Positions 23,186 through 64,000 of a DNA stretch of 64,000 bases are shown here, in pieces; position 1 is the stretch's first letter, and each line of letters opens with the position of its first letter. A model generated the notes under the pieces. That model saw only the letters and a program-made list of their open reading frames with translations, ran no database searches and was not told the DNA's origin. The stretch comes from Cristatella mucedo (Eukaryota > Bryozoa > Phylactolaemata > Cristatellidae): the NCBI GenBank assembly GCA_009760855.2, contig WPIO01000008.1, positions 10,804,501 through 10,868,500 on the forward strand. Reading direction: 5' to 3'. The translations under genes and the position numbers were made by a program.

Positions 23186-24615
23186 TGCCAGTGGAGACAA
23201 TAAAGTGGATACTATAGGTACTTCAAGAGAAGAGCTATTTTCACTAGGCTTTATGAAAATAGCCAGATATCACGCTGAAATCTTGAAAATCTCTAAAGGA
23301 AGGTCATAAGTGTGATTCCACGAATGCAATAGTCAGAGAAGGTTTAATGGAGGCACGAATATGTGGCATTTTTCAAAAAAGATGGCTGAAAACCTGTAAG
23401 CCGAGCTTTGAATATCTGGGAGAATGAGACCTATCCGAGTTGGCAAGCAGATTTCTGACCACCTTATAAATCTGTTTGGGTTCCGAAAGGCACGAATTCA
23501 GGTCTCAAGTGAAAAATGAAGTCCTATAGCTGGTAGTGAGCTCCATCATCACATTTGCAAAATGCATACGCATTCTTGGTTTTCAACACAAAATGAATGG
23601 TATGGTAGGGTGGACGAGAGCTACAGGGACCTCTAGCTGAAGTGACATCCAGCCGCAAATACGTACCGTTAGTCTGCAAATGGAAGTCCGAATCTTTAGA
23701 TGCGACAATCAACTGTTGAATATTAAAGCTTACTTGACCGCTTTCATTTTGGAAAATCCCAATTGATGCCTTGCTTGTCTCTGCATCCATGCAAGGCTAT
23801 TGCATAGCCAACACGAATTGCCAGTGGTGAATAGCTCGCTGAAAGCCTACTGGGGCGACCGGCATGGATGCAGCAGCTGATACAGAGCATTGAAACTTTG
23901 AACTGTATTTGAATGTCGAAATTTGAAAATGTATTTGAGCTTTGGTCAGTCCACCGCGACGCTTCGCTCGGAGATTACGCTGAACGCCTAAGAGAAATCG
24001 TATAAACTGATTATTGAACGAGCTCACGCTGATGCAGCACATCAATTATTGTAAGCAATAAGAGCCTCCTTCAGATTTCAAGTGGTAGATCAATACATGA
24101 AACACTACCTCTCAGTCGATATGACACCATTATCGTTTACTAGTGGCTAGGCTACTGAAAGCCATTAGCACTACTCTAACCTATAGAACTGTGAAGCTAG
24201 CCTTGATATTGGGCTCCAGAGAGACTTTTGCTCGCATTGGGATACTCTCCCCGGAATTTTCAACTCAAAGCAGATCCATTGTCTTGGCTTGGCCCGTCAA
24301 GATAGTAACGCCTAGTCGTTACTTTGAGCAAACGTATTAACGGCAATTGCTGGAAATATTAAGTCCGCATCGATGAAATCAGACCATTAATAAATGAAAC
24401 GCTGTAATACTAACTGAAAAGGATCCTGAAGATAAGGACGGTAGGCAAAAGTTATAAAAGAAAAAAAAGGCTGCAATCGAACTGAACCAAAAATAGCGAA
24501 GCTACACCATTGAAAGAATTTACAAATAAGCTCATCATACTCGCATTTTTAAAGTAAAAGAAAAACATGTTAACATAAAAGAAGCCCTTAAGACAGCACA
24601 AGATCTAGTACTGAA
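23186..24615. other. Intergenic, unassigned
   Basis: Short open frames only (for example 23524-23790 and 23797-24045, minus) with no recognisable domain. Nothing I can support as a gene. Confidence 0.4.
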
Positions 24616-25242
24616 GGTGCAAGTCCGCAGCTAGGCACGTCTGTCGTGAGCACTGCAGTTGCGACGTCACTTCACTTCTCGCCGACCTGCACTGGCTACC
24701 AGTCAAGCAACGGATCGAATTCAAAGTTTTGTCACTCACTTTTAGGTTACTTAATTCTTTGGCTCTAGCCTATCTTTAACATCTACTCTCCCACCAGGCC
24801 AAGCATCATACCACCCACTTTTTTGAATCAAACAGTTTACCAATACCTCGTACAAACCTAAAATCCTTTGGAGACCGTGCATTTAGTTCATATGCTCTCA
24901 AAGCCTGCAAATCCCTCTCGACTTGCGTCAGAACATCCCCTGACTTGACCACATTTAAAAAGAACTTAAAAACACACCTATTTAGGAAAGCATTTAGTGG
25001 GTCCCTTTGACTCATCCTTCATGTGCTTATGCCTGCTGACACTGTGCATGCTGCCACTAACCACGCTTGCATGCTGACCCTGTGCATGTCACCCATAGCC
25101 ATGTTTTTCATGTTGTTTATCAAGCATGATATTACTCACCATTCAATCGCGTTTCCCTTTGCAGCGAATGTAAAGCGCCTAGAAAGAGATTGAGTTCTCT
25201 GAGGGCACTTTATCAAGTGCATTATTATTATTATTATTAAGT
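24616..25242 (+). pseudogene. 5'-truncated L2 fragment
   Basis: It starts inside the HVQNSAARLVCRE region, keeps LADLHWLPVKQRIEFKVLSL in a broken frame and ends in CTAGAAAGAGATTGAGTTCT, the stem-loop and ATT repeats. Confidence 0.9.
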
Positions 25243-25989
25243 CAGCTCGCTAGTGAATGAAAAGTCTCGGACTTAAATTTGATAAACGAAGCTAAGGCGA
25301 AATAGAAAAAGTCAAGTAAGAGAAAGATTCGAAGAAAAAGCAAGAAAGCTATGACCTTTGGGTCTTACCATTATAAGAAATCGAGATTACTAAAATAATA
25401 GGAGTCAAGATTTCTTTTGCTATCATTAAAGAGATGCCAAACGGCACTAATTTTAAATGCCGATGTAGCCAAGTTTGATTGCCGTGGGATCGGCAGCAGA
25501 AATTGTTTCCTCAATGTTGCAAACAATCCATTGCTATTTTGTGACCGGTGCCCTCCAAAGTTGAGCCAACTTTCCTTAAAAAGATAAAGAGAATTATGGC
25601 ACCCCTAAAAAATAGCCACTGAAAACATAACCCCGACAAAATTGCCCCGAAAAAATAACCCAACGTAATGACGATTGATATAACAGCCTCGACAATAAAA
25701 CCCAGAGTAATTTAAAACTATTTTGTGAATCTTTATTGCCGTTAACTATACCACGGAGCATGTTCCATTAACATAATAAATAATGAATTTTTAAATTAAG
25801 TTTTATAAAACATATTAAAAAATTAGGGTTTTTGTCAAACAATTAGTATTTTAAAAAGTTAAAAATAATTCAAAGTTTATTTCATTCAAGGGTCACACAC
25901 TCCATCAAATATCCTCCGAAACGGTATGAAATTATACCCTGTTTTTAGAAATTCTGCTCATGTGACTACATGCATATCTCATCAATTTT

Positions 25990-27905
25990 ATTTTACAATT
26001 TGTACAGTTCTCTCAGCCAAAGTCATCTGCGAATCCCAAAAATTCAAAACCCTTGACATAAATGCTAACCGCGAGAGAATATCTTCCCCATGCTACTCAA
26101 TCTTCCTTCCGGCCTGTCATCATTACAGCATCATTACACTACAGCAAAGACACTAGCTGGTATCCTCACCGTGTTTGCACCTCTAACTAAACACACTGCA
26201 CACTCTCGCCCAGATTACTTACATTTACCGCAGACGGTAAACACGAAGGGATACTAAGACAAAGCTTGAGAAAGCATAAAAAAAATCAAAATTGACTGTC
26301 CACCGCCAGGCCTGTGTTACTTTGGTCATTTAAGGGTCAGATAGCCTAAGGTACGAGGACTACTATAGATCGTACAGATCCAACCTGGCAAAGGCCAAGT
26401 TTAGCTTCTATAAAGATATTGTTGAATCAAGATGCGCAATAAAAAAATGTGATCTCACGGCTCCCAGTTTAGCTCTTTACCTAGTGGTCCTTGTGATGAT
26501 CTATCTGATCGCATCTCTAGCTTTCTTGTTGGCAAGATAAACAAGATCACAGAGTCCATCACAAAGATAGCAGTATCCCCTCTGGACTCACGACTCTCAA
26601 TATTATTCTCACAGAACTCTTCTCATTCAATTCCCTACATCATCAGCTCTCCTACTCCTACGTGCATAGATCTACTGCGGCCATCCATAACTAACATAAT
26701 GAATATATCCTTAGCCTCAGCTTACGTCCAGGCATATTCCGAAAAGGCTGTTGTTAGGCCATGGATTAACGACGAAACACTTTACCAGGGACAACTTGCG
26801 CATACTGTACCAAGTTGTGACAGACTGGGCGAATTCTTTTATTGAAACTTCAAACCTAGCAAGTAAGTTCCAGTTTGGATTTAGAGCTAATCACTCCATA
26901 GAGTAGGAATTTCTTGGGGTGTATATTCAACTTATCAGGTTTATCGACTTAGGAAAAGTCTCTCTGCTTGGTGTGCTTTATCTTTAGGCAGCGTTTGAAG
27001 CTATTGACCGACAAGTCCTTCTCGAGCGCCTATCATCTCTCTAAGGCATCACTGACACTGCACGGCAATGGCTCAAGTTGCATATCAATGAAAGACTCAA
27101 GAGTATTGAAGCGAAGGGAAAAAGCTCATAAGAGAACCAATAAAGTATGAAGTAATTTTCACCGTTTTTGCTCTTGCCGATGTGATCACCAAGCACAATC
27201 TAGGGTTTCATTTCTATGCAAGTGTCAATCGGTTGTACCTTTGCTTCAATCCCTCCCTGCCCTCCATCACGTCGAGTTCTCTCGACTTCCTTGCCGCATG
27301 TATGGATGAAATCACCATATGGATGGCAGCAGACTTTATCAAATTTAATGATGATAAGACTAACTTAATAGTTAGTGAAACCCAATGTGACTCAGAAATT
27401 TGAAGGCATATAGGCTCCAAATCGGCTTTGCTAGCATATCGCATGTAGCATCTGCACGAGATCTAGGCGTCCTGTTCCAAAACGACCTTTCATTAGACGA
27501 TCAAATAAGCTCCACAGTCAAGTTTGCCTATAGTCAGCTACATAACACGGCTACAATTCGGCCTTGTTTAGATAAGGATACCACATCTAAATTAGTCCAT
27601 GCATTTGTGAACCCAACCTCGACTTCTGTAACTCACTACTTGCTAGTCTACCGGCTTATGCAATCAGGCGCTTACAGCTGGTGCAAAACTCCGCAGCTAT
27701 GCTTTTCTGTCGGGGTTTGTCTGCCGTGAGCGTCGCAGTTACCACATCACACCACTTCTCACTGACGTGCCCTGGTTCCCAATCAAACGACATGTGAATT
27801 TCAAGGTTCTGTCACTCACTTTTAGTTCTCTTCATTCTCTGACTCCAGCCTACCTATCAGAGCTACTCCCCCACCAGGCTAACCAACCCTGCTCCAGCTT
27901 TGTGC
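25990..27905 (+). pseudogene. Long but degenerate L2 copy
   Basis: From CTCTCAGCCAAAGTCATCTG (end of the endonuclease region) through decayed RT blocks (AGTAAGTTCCAG, GGCAGCGTTTGAAGC) to LGFHFYASVNRLYLCFNPSL, where YADD has become YASV, and LGVLFQNDLSLDDQISSTVK. The 3' end is replaced by a minisatellite at 27905. Confidence 0.8.
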
Positions 27906-28555
27906 TTATTTAATATGTAATATTACTTATATTTATATGATATACTCAGTATCTACTTATAGTCAATTCATAATCCACACACAACCCACTTACAATCCCC
28001 TCATAATCCCCTAATAATCTACTAATAATACTCTCATAGAGCACCTATGATCTGCTCAATCAACTCATAATCTGATTTTATTCAATATATACTCCACCGA
28101 TAATCTACTTATAACCTAATCAGATTCTACTAATAATCTACTCATTCTATTTATTATCCTTTTGTAATCTATTTATAATGAACCTATAATCCACTCATTA
28201 TTTAAGAATAATTTGTTTACAATCTATTTATAATATACTGACCAGCTACCTATAAATTTTCTGTAATACAACTACAATCTACTCATAATCTTACTATACC
28301 TATACTCAAAATAAGCTCATAGTCCACTCATTATATACTTATAATTAGCTCATATAATCTAATCTTAATCTTTACATAATCTACTTATAATGTGCTTATA
28401 AACTACTCATAATTGTTTCTATAAATATAATTCCAATCTACTCGTATTATAATATCAATATAATTTACTTATATTAAACCTATAGTGTTCTTATAATCTA
28501 TTCATAAGCTTTAAATAGGCTCCTAAGCTACCTATATTCTACCTATAACACTGGT
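27905..28555 (+). repeat. AT-rich degenerate minisatellite (TAATCTACT/TATAATC units)
   Basis: About 650 bases of imperfect 9-12 base units such as CATAATCTACT, TATAATCTACT and CATTATATACT, with no open frame. Confidence 0.8.
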
Positions 28556-28559
28556 CTGC

Positions 28560-30540
28560 ATGATGTAAGTTATCTGGAGTTTGTTAAAATGAGGATTTAT
28601 GGTGTATGTTGTTTTGCTTTGGTACGTCATATTTGGTTGACTTTGTTTAGAAAAGTTCTCATGTACTATAAAATTGTGCATTACATCAATATGAAAATGT
28701 ATTTGGTTAGGTTTACTTGTTACAATGACTTAATGACTGTGAAGATTGGGAGCTATTTTTTGTAAAACATAAGCCATTTTGTTGGTTGGTATACTAGTTT
28801 TAATTAGCGTGAATTTGGGATTTACAACGCCAAAGGAGTACAATAATTGCCCGAATATATTCTGCTTCATCAGCGGAAGATTTTTGACAAAATAGCATTG
28901 GCTATCGATTACTACGTTCATCAAACAGTGCAATCACACCTATTTCAGATGCAAATTGGGAGATAAGGATAACACACGGGCACCACATATGGCGTGCAAG
29001 CCACGTACAGAAGGTTTGAGACAATTGTATAAGGTCAAAGAAAAAGTACATCGTTTGGAGTACAGATAATTTGAATAGAAAAATTACCATTTTTTGTATT
29101 GCTATTTCTGCAGCACTAACGTACAGGACTTTAGAAAGACGAAAAAGAATAAAACTGAATGTCCAAATTGACTGTCCGTCAGCGGTGCGACCTGTACCGA
29201 ACAGTGATGAGATGGGAGTTCCTGTTCCACCTGTTACACTTGATGATGTATTGACTGATATTGGTTCGAGCTTAACTGAGTGTGACGTTGAAGACAGCTA
29301 CGACGGTTTTGGTGTTCAAACACCTAAATTAATGTCTCGAAAAAACCTGATCTTGATGATTTAGTGAGAGACCTTGACCTACCCAAAGAGTCAGCTGAAC
29401 TCCTTGGTGCTAGATCGAAAGAAAATAATTACTTTGCGCCGGTTACTACATTTTTGGAGTACAGAAATCGTGAAAAAGAGTTTTTTCCTTTCTTTTCGAC
29501 GATGGATACACTAGCCTACTGCAGCAACATCGAACGCCTAGTTCACCGGATGGAAAAGTACTATGATCCAACTGAGTGGAGACTGTTCAACAATTCATCG
29601 AACCGCTGTTTAAACGGAGCTTTTACTACACAATGGAAAAAATTTCCTCTTTGCTGGTTGCGCATTCTCTAAAGATGAAAGAGACTGACGGAAACATGAA
29701 TATACTTCTCGATGAAAGCAAATCTGATCAACAACGGTAGCAGATATGCGGAGATTTCAAGGTCATCGCTTTTTTACTTGGACTGCAAGATGGCTGCACA
29801 GAATTCCGTGCTTTATATGTCCGTGGAATAATGGCACTGATGTTCTTTATTACCGAAAGAAGGACTGGTCAGAGTGAGCACATTTTGTGCCTGGGCGTGA
29901 TAACGTCCGAGAGCATTCTCTTGTAGATAGCAAGAAGGTGCTACTTTCTCCCTTGCAAGCAAAGTTTGGACTAATGAAAGAAAACCACGTTAAGGCTCTG
30001 AACCAAGATGGAAATACTTTTAAATACTTTCAAGAAAAGTTTCCACAAATGAGCGAGGCAAAGATAAAGCCGGCATTTTTTAGGTCCACAGGCCAGGGAA
30101 TTTTCCAAAGACACGCAGTTTACATAAAGGTTGGTACCTGGGTTAGAGTTTTAGGCATGGAATGGATAAAAGTCAGTGGTGAAGAAATTTCTTTGTAATC
30201 ACAAGTCTGCTTACTACCCGAGATACGTTGAGAACATGATTCTATGTTATGCGGCATTTGGCAACAGAATGAGTGTGAGGATATATTTTCTAAACTCTCA
30301 CCTTGATTAGTTTCCATTAGATTTAGTAGCGTTTTTAGCGAGAAACGGGGTGTGAGGTTCCACAAGGATATGTGCGAAAAAGGAGCATGGGTATCAAGGC
30401 AGCTGGAATGTTAGGATAATGGCCAATTACTCTTAGAGCCACCAGCGCCAGATCCAGCTGCTGAGCATAAAAGAAAGTCAAGGAAGAGGCAGTTACAAAA
30501 ATATAAGAAATGAAGGAAGACCTAATTTTAAATTGTTCAT
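28560..30540 (+). pseudogene. Decayed copy of a multi-copy uncharacterised animal protein gene
   Basis: Blocks on the plus strand, in several frames: RAPHMACKPRTEGLRQL, YCYFCSTNVQDFRKT, DCPSAVRPVPNSDEMGVPVP, then 29364-29672 with RDLDLPKESAELLGARSKEN, YCSNIERLVHRMEKYYDPTE and WRLFNNSS, then CGDFKVIAFLLGLQDG and a tail with LNSHLD and GYQGSWNVRIMANY. I recall the same block order from a family of unannotated proteins found in many copies in arthropods and cnidarians; its function is unknown. Paired Cys motifs suggest a zinc-binding N-terminus. Frameshifts and stops make this copy non-functional. Confidence 0.72.
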
Positions 30541-31366
30541 AACCTAAGCAATAGTAAAAGTTTGATAAATAGCATAATACAGGATGTAAAAAAATGAAAG
30601 TTATTGATTATCCAGAGGTTTTTGGTTAAAAAGAGTTACAGATTCCGAAAAAGAATCCCAGAATCTCCTTAAATCCCCTATTTGACTGATAGAAACTGAC
30701 ACAAATTTTAACTTGAAAGCCGATGAAATAAATGCATTGGCCAACTGCTACTAGTTAAATGTGAATGCTTATGCGGCCGAATAACTTCTTTAGTTAAAAT
30801 CTTGTTATCTTACTAGAAGCTTCAATTCCAAGAGCGTCTTGGCTGAAACTGTTGTAAAGAGACTGCATAGAATTACCAATAAGCACGATACGCCATCAAG
30901 TCGAATACTATCCACGAATAGATTTTTATTTAATGTAAACAATATTTTGTTGACTAAACCTGCTAAGTAATGTATGTTTTTTCGCATGCGCGCATGCGTG
31001 TGTGCACGCCTAGGTGAGTGCGTGTGTGGGCACGTTTGGCGGGTCGGTGTAAATTCGGAAGCATACGTGTGTGTGGAATGTTAAATTTAAAAAAAAATCA
31101 TTAAAAAAGAGAACTGAAGAGCACTAGAAGATATTATCGAAATATTAGAAATATTTGCAGCCAAAAGGGCATTTTTTATTTTTGGGTCTTAGGAACAAAG
31201 TATCTTCCTAAAATAACTAATGAATCCTGTGAATGCTAAAAGTTAATAATGATATTCTAAATCCCGTTGGAATAAATTTGGCTTAGTAAGTCTACAGTAA
31301 TCGTTTCTTGACTTTAATGAAGTTATAATTTGGTATACACAATCATCGGCTGTGCAGAGATTACAC
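30541..31366. other. Intergenic, with an alternating purine-pyrimidine stretch
   Basis: At 30982-31070 there is a run rich in CG/TG steps (cgcatgcgcgcatgcgtgtg and following) with Z-DNA-forming character. Nothing else recognised. Confidence 0.5.
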
Positions 31367-31532
31367 GAGCCGTGATCGCACATTAGGTAGGCGGTTGCTT
31401 TTCACGACCACGGTTCCAAGGTTGTGCATTCGATTTCTCCGGTGAGCGATCCTTTATCGCAGCTGCAAGCGGCGGTGATAGCCGTAAAGGCTCTTCTGTC
31501 GCTAAACAAAAGAGGTTGTCTAATCAGCTAGT
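31367..31532 (+). repeat. SINE family A copy
   Basis: TTGCTTTTCACGACC head, a decayed B box (TGTGCATTCGATTTCTCC), body GCTGCAAGCGGCGGTGATAG, CCGTAAAGGCTCTTCTG and an AATCAGCT end. Confidence 0.8.
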
Positions 31533-31923
31533 TTTTTTTAATACACTTTGGCATTAAATTAAGCCCAAGAGCTATTTGTGCGAAAGCTGTAAGGAATAAT
31601 GGGGTTTATATGCTAAATAAAAAACAAATAATCACAAAATAAAATTAATGACTAAACAAGAGCAAACCTAAAACAGTGCATTACTGTGTCACGAGCTAGA
31701 GTGAAAGTGACAGCGTCCTGGTACTTTGCAGATCCAAATGATCTCTGACTACACCAGATGCAAATGGTGCTTATGATGCGTAGAATTGTGTATCCAGAGT
31801 TTCTCTTTTCGACCCGAATTCAAAATGTTCTGGAGTCACTTCGAAAATATAAAAGCTCTGGCAAGTGACATTAGATGCTTCATCAAGGATGCAAGAATTA
31901 GCAATAACATACTTTGGAATATA

Positions 31924-31929
31924 TTTATT
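31924..31929 (-). promoter_or_regulatory. Possible polyadenylation signal for gene 1
   Basis: AATAAA on the minus strand, about 390 bases beyond the stop codon of gene 1. The hexamer is common in AT-rich DNA, so this is only a candidate. Confidence 0.22.
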
Positions 31930-32320
31930 GAGGTATTATTTTTTAAGTCTCACACAATTTCTGGGGGTGCTTGTTGGCTTCAAAGTCAGAAAGCACTATT
32001 AATGACATTGGTCATGGATTATAGGGCTTTTATGAGACATGCTTTTCTGAGTGATCAAAAGAATCGTCGACCCTTCAGGCCAGATAGCCTGAATAGTGAT
32101 CATTGGACACGTGACATCTTTGCTGTACCTTCGCAGCTGTTCGATTATCTCATACAAGTTTGAGGTCAAACAAGAGAGCAAGAAGCTAGCAGAAAATTCA
32201 GACTTTGGGATGGACAATAGAAATTAGCAACCGAAAGAATCGTTTAGCTACTCAATTTGCGACAAAGTGCGACCAAATGTGAAGTGAGCTTATTGGTTTC
32301 GTGGTTCTCAACATTTTTGT

Positions 32321-60539
<28,219 letters not shown>

Positions 60540-60691
60540 CTAGGAAAAAACTCCTTGCAGTCATTAAGACACATTATTTTGTAATTAATTAGAATTTCTG
60601 AGAAAACACAGAGTAAATTGGTCAAAGAACCAAATACTTGTTTAAGTACCTTTACAAAGACATACATAATAGAAATTTGATCTCCAAATTT

Positions 60692-60766
60692 AATAATGAT
60701 AATAAACTTGATGTAGCGCCCTCAGAGAACTCAATCTATTTATAAGCACTTTACTGGAAGTATCAA
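60692..60766 (-). repeat. L2/SINE B 3'-tail remnant
   Basis: AATAATGATAATAAACTTGA, TGTAGCGCCCTCAGAGAACT, CAATCTATTTATAAGCACTT: antisense stem-loop and ATT tail only. Confidence 0.75.
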
Positions 60767-62298
60767 GTCTAAATTTAATACAGGTCTGCATTGCAATTGA
60801 CTTTTGTCCTAATTATTTTAGTCTTGGTAAATTGAGTTTTGTGCTAGCACCACGTTGAGGCCAATGCTTGTGAGTTGTAAACAGCATTATTTAAAATGTC
60901 GCTTTGCGCCTTTCAAATATCATAACTCGCTAGTACTGCCCGGATCAAAGTAAAATTTGAATCGTACCTTTAGCTCGACGAGGACGTCACTACAACGGTT
61001 TATTTTTAATTTCATTTGGACAAGTTTAGAAATTCCTACACATTTTTTGCAAAATACAAAGTTCAAGATCGTGTAAGGACACGTAAAGCTAATAACATTT
61101 AAATAAAACCAGAAGTGATCTCATATTTAATAAATTTGTATTTTCAAAGGTACCCTACAAAATATATGATTGTTTGTACAATTTTTTACCCTAAAAAACA
61201 TGTGATTGTTTGAACAATCTTTTTCTGCCTTTTCTCAACATTTACCCTTAAGCATATTTATTTGTCCTCGATCGGAGCTTACTATTTACTAGGAAAGAAA
61301 AAAAAATAATTATTGCATATTATTTACGAGTTGCTTTTAGAAATATTTAAGTTGCATATATATCAATTAATTTTATTAAAATATCAGTTCAACAGGCGAT
61401 AATTAGTATAGGCCAACTGGCAAAATTCTTTCAAGTGGTTCTAGTTTTAGGTTGTTAATTTGATTATAAAGACAGAATTAAAAAGTACTGGCTAATTTAA
61501 CAGCTTCTTTTGCATGGTGACAGAAGAGCCTTGACAGCTATCACAACGGATGGCAGTGGCAATAAAGAATTAACCATCTCACGATTCGAACCCACTACCT
61601 CGGTATGAGGTCGTGAAAAACAGCTCCCGTACCTAGTGTGCCACCACGGCTGCACCTAATCGCATGTTATTTGTTTCGTTCTCTTTAGCATCTCTCAAAT
61701 GAGTTAAGAGTTAAGTTATGAGGTAAGTCAAGAAATTTTGGGGAAATGCAAGCTATTATGATCGTTCAAACGTTGTGCTTTAAGAGTTTTAAATAAAATA
61801 AACCTCTTTTGACTAAATTGCATGTAAGATGCACAAATTTTAAATTGACAATAACAATATTAAAATCTGGATTTGACAATAAAACACTACCGACAAAAAT
61901 GAACAAACACGAATATCAATAAGCCAAGATTTATTTTACTGTTGTATTAGCTGATCACTTTAAATTTAAAAAATGGATCATACTGAAGTGGTATTTTTTA
62001 AGATGTCTGCACAAATCACTTAAAATATTTTAATCATAACTCTATGTATAAGAAACTCCAGCTATTGCAGTACCCAGAGGTAGATAACTAATCTGTTGAT
62101 ATTGGACATATTCAGGCAGCATGATACGAGGAGGCTGGCTGATAAAGACACGAAGTTTAAAAATTACTTTAACAATTAAAGATTAACAATGAAAGCTAGG
62201 ACTTCCGTAAATTAATATTACTAAATATATTTTCAGAATACGGAAAGGCTGGAAGAACTATACCACTGGGCTGATTACCCATAAACCATTGCTTCAAG
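60767..62298. other. Upstream of the located gene 1 exons
   Basis: Holds one SINE A copy (61489-61655). The rest is AT-rich without exons that I could recognise. Confidence 0.4.
61489..61655 (-). repeat. SINE family A copy
   Basis: Antisense end (ggctaatttaacagcttctt), body (gacagaagagccttgacagc), antisense B box (cacgattcgaacccactacc) and head. Confidence 0.85.
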
Positions 62299-63252
62299 CG
62301 AAGAACCATCTATTAGTTATTGGAAAACCCAGTGTGACTCAGAAATTGGAAAGGCTAATGCTCAAAATGAGCTCTTCCAAAATTTCTCCTGTTGAGTCAG
62401 CTAGAAATCTAGGTGTCATGTTCCAAAGTAACCTCTCGTTAGATGACCACATAAACTCCACAATCAAGTCTGCCTAATTTCAGGTACATAGGATTTTCTA
62501 AAATTTGGGCTTGTTTAGATAAGGTTATCACGTCTAAGTTGGTCCATGCATTTGTGACATCCCGTCTTGACTTCTTAACTCACTGCTTGCTTGCCTACCA
62601 GCATGTGGAATCAGGCGATTACAGCTGGTGCAAACTCTGCAGCTAGGCTTGTCTGTCGTGAGCGTCGAAGTTGCCACAGCACACCACTTCTCGCCGACCT
62701 GCACTGGCCACCAGGCTAGCATCGAATCGACTTCAAGGTTTTGTCGCTCACTTTTAGGTCCCTTTATTCTTTGGCTCCAGCCTATTTCTCAGATCTACTC
62801 CCCCAACAGGTTAAACATCGTACCAACAGCTTTTCAGAATCAAACAGTTTACCAATACTTCGTATAAAACTCAAATCCTTTGGAGACCATGCATTTAGTT
62901 TGTATGCTCTCAAACCTTGGAACTCACTCCCGACTTACGTCAAGACAACCCCTGACTTGACCACATTTAAAAAGAACATAAAACACACCTATTAAGGACA
63001 GCATTTAGTGGGTCCCTGTGATCCGTCCTTCATGTACTTATATGTGCTGACAATGTGCATGCTGCTACTAACCACACTTGCATGCTGACCCTGTGCATGT
63101 CACCCTTAGCCATGTTATTCATGTTGTTTATCAAGCATGATATTACTCACCATTTAATCGTGTTTCCCTTTGCAGCAAATGTAAAGCACCCAGAAAGAGA
63201 TTGAGTTCTCTGATAGCGCTTTATCAAGTGCATTGTTATTATTATTATTATC
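62299..63252 (+). pseudogene. 5'-truncated L2 fragment
   Basis: 62289-62477 reads LVIGKPSVTQKLERLMLKMS, then ESARNLGVMFQSNLSLDDHI. 62741-62995 reads LKSFGDHAFSLYALKPWNSL. Frames are broken between them. It ends with AAAGCACCCAGAAAGAGATT, the stem-loop and ATT repeats. Confidence 0.92.
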
Positions 63253-64000
63253 TCACAACCTCTCAGTTACGCCCTCGTCATATTTATTCACTCACATGTA
63301 GGAACCAAATTCGAAATGAACTCAAGAGTCTGTACAATTAAAGCTGAAAACTGGAGCTTAAGGTGCATTTACTCTAGTCACCTGTAGTCAAAGACTAGAG
63401 ATTGCGTCAGTTGCACGTCTTATAAAAGTCAGCGCAAGAGGGGTGACCTGCGAGTGGTCCACTACTGCAGCGTAAACCCTTAATTTCAAGTATTTTTAGG
63501 GTCTATACTGGCAGTTACAAGTGAACCACAAAATAAAGCACATGATAAGCTGAAATTTTATTTTGACCAATAAGCAATCATACAGCATCTGGTTTATAGG
63601 TTAAGGAATCAAGCGTCTGAGCTTCCAAAATTACTGATGGCTGAATACAATTTTTAAATAAGCATGATACAAGTCTTTCCATTTCAGCATCGACCATCAA
63701 AATTAGCACATTACGTTGCATTTGCATATCGCATGTCCTTTAGCATGGAAGAATATCATCATTCGAGTTTGACATCCAAACTCTGGAATAGCGGAAGTGA
63801 TTCTCTTATAATCTTTTTTTAAATAATAAAACGAAGTAAACGTCGTCTAAAGTATGTTAGATCCAAAAACAGGGAGATGATTAGAGGTGAGAATAATTTC
63901 GAATAATTCCTATTGAAAACCACATGAAATTTTTTTCTGATTGTTATGATAAACATACAGAAACATCTCATGGAATCCATCCCTACTACTGATAATTAAA
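63253..64000. other. Right edge, unassigned
   Basis: No exon, repeat or RNA gene recognised. Confidence 0.4.

Noticed and set aside
31786-32163. 125-codon open frame, plus strand
   Set aside because: No recognisable domain, no splice or homology support, and it lies opposite the likely 3' UTR of gene 1.

Overview
This is a stretch of animal (metazoan) nuclear DNA. It has spliceosomal introns with clear GT-AG borders, no dense prokaryotic coding, many decayed L2-clade LINEs, tRNA-derived SINEs and microsatellites. The host is probably an invertebrate, but I cannot name the lineage.

Host genes. Both lie on the minus strand and both look like members of the TRPA family of ankyrin-repeat cation channels. 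Gene 1 (60.54 to 32.32 kb) carries the C-terminal half: the last ankyrin repeat, the linker, S1-S6 with the pore, and a short C-terminal tail with a coiled coil and stop. I located twelve exons. Their splice phases join without conflict and sum to 551 codons including the stop. One stretch, between the linker and pre-S1 exons, was not found. Gene 2 (20.18 to 1.24 kb and on past the left edge) carries a start codon and the N-terminal ankyrin repeats in seven phase-compatible exons. The C-terminal half of one gene therefore lies upstream of the N-terminal half of the next, as expected of a head-to-tail tandem pair cut by both window edges. An assembly rearrangement is the alternative.

Repeats. 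At least fifteen L2-clade LINE copies or fragments are scattered through introns and intergenic DNA. They share a 3' stem-loop followed by an ATT microsatellite tail. The longest (16.25-19.72 kb, minus) keeps endonuclease and reverse transcriptase but is inactivated. Another (56.7-59.9 kb) has an inverted 5' end typical of twin priming. SINE family A (nine copies) has a tRNA-like head. SINE family B has a tRNA-like head and a 3' end resembling the L2 3' end, which suggests it used the L2 machinery. A second LINE family is present as 3' fragments. Two copies of a multi-copy uncharacterised animal protein gene lie at 28.6-30.5 and 55.7-56.2 kb.

Region by region. 1-20.2 kb: gene 2 with its repeat-filled introns. 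20.2-32.3 kb: intergenic, with a 780-bp hexanucleotide array, L2 fragments, a TAATCTACT-type minisatellite and the uncharacterised repeat gene. 32.3-60.5 kb: gene 1, its introns packed with L2 and SINE copies. 60.5-64 kb: upstream DNA with more repeats and no further ankyrin exon that I could find.
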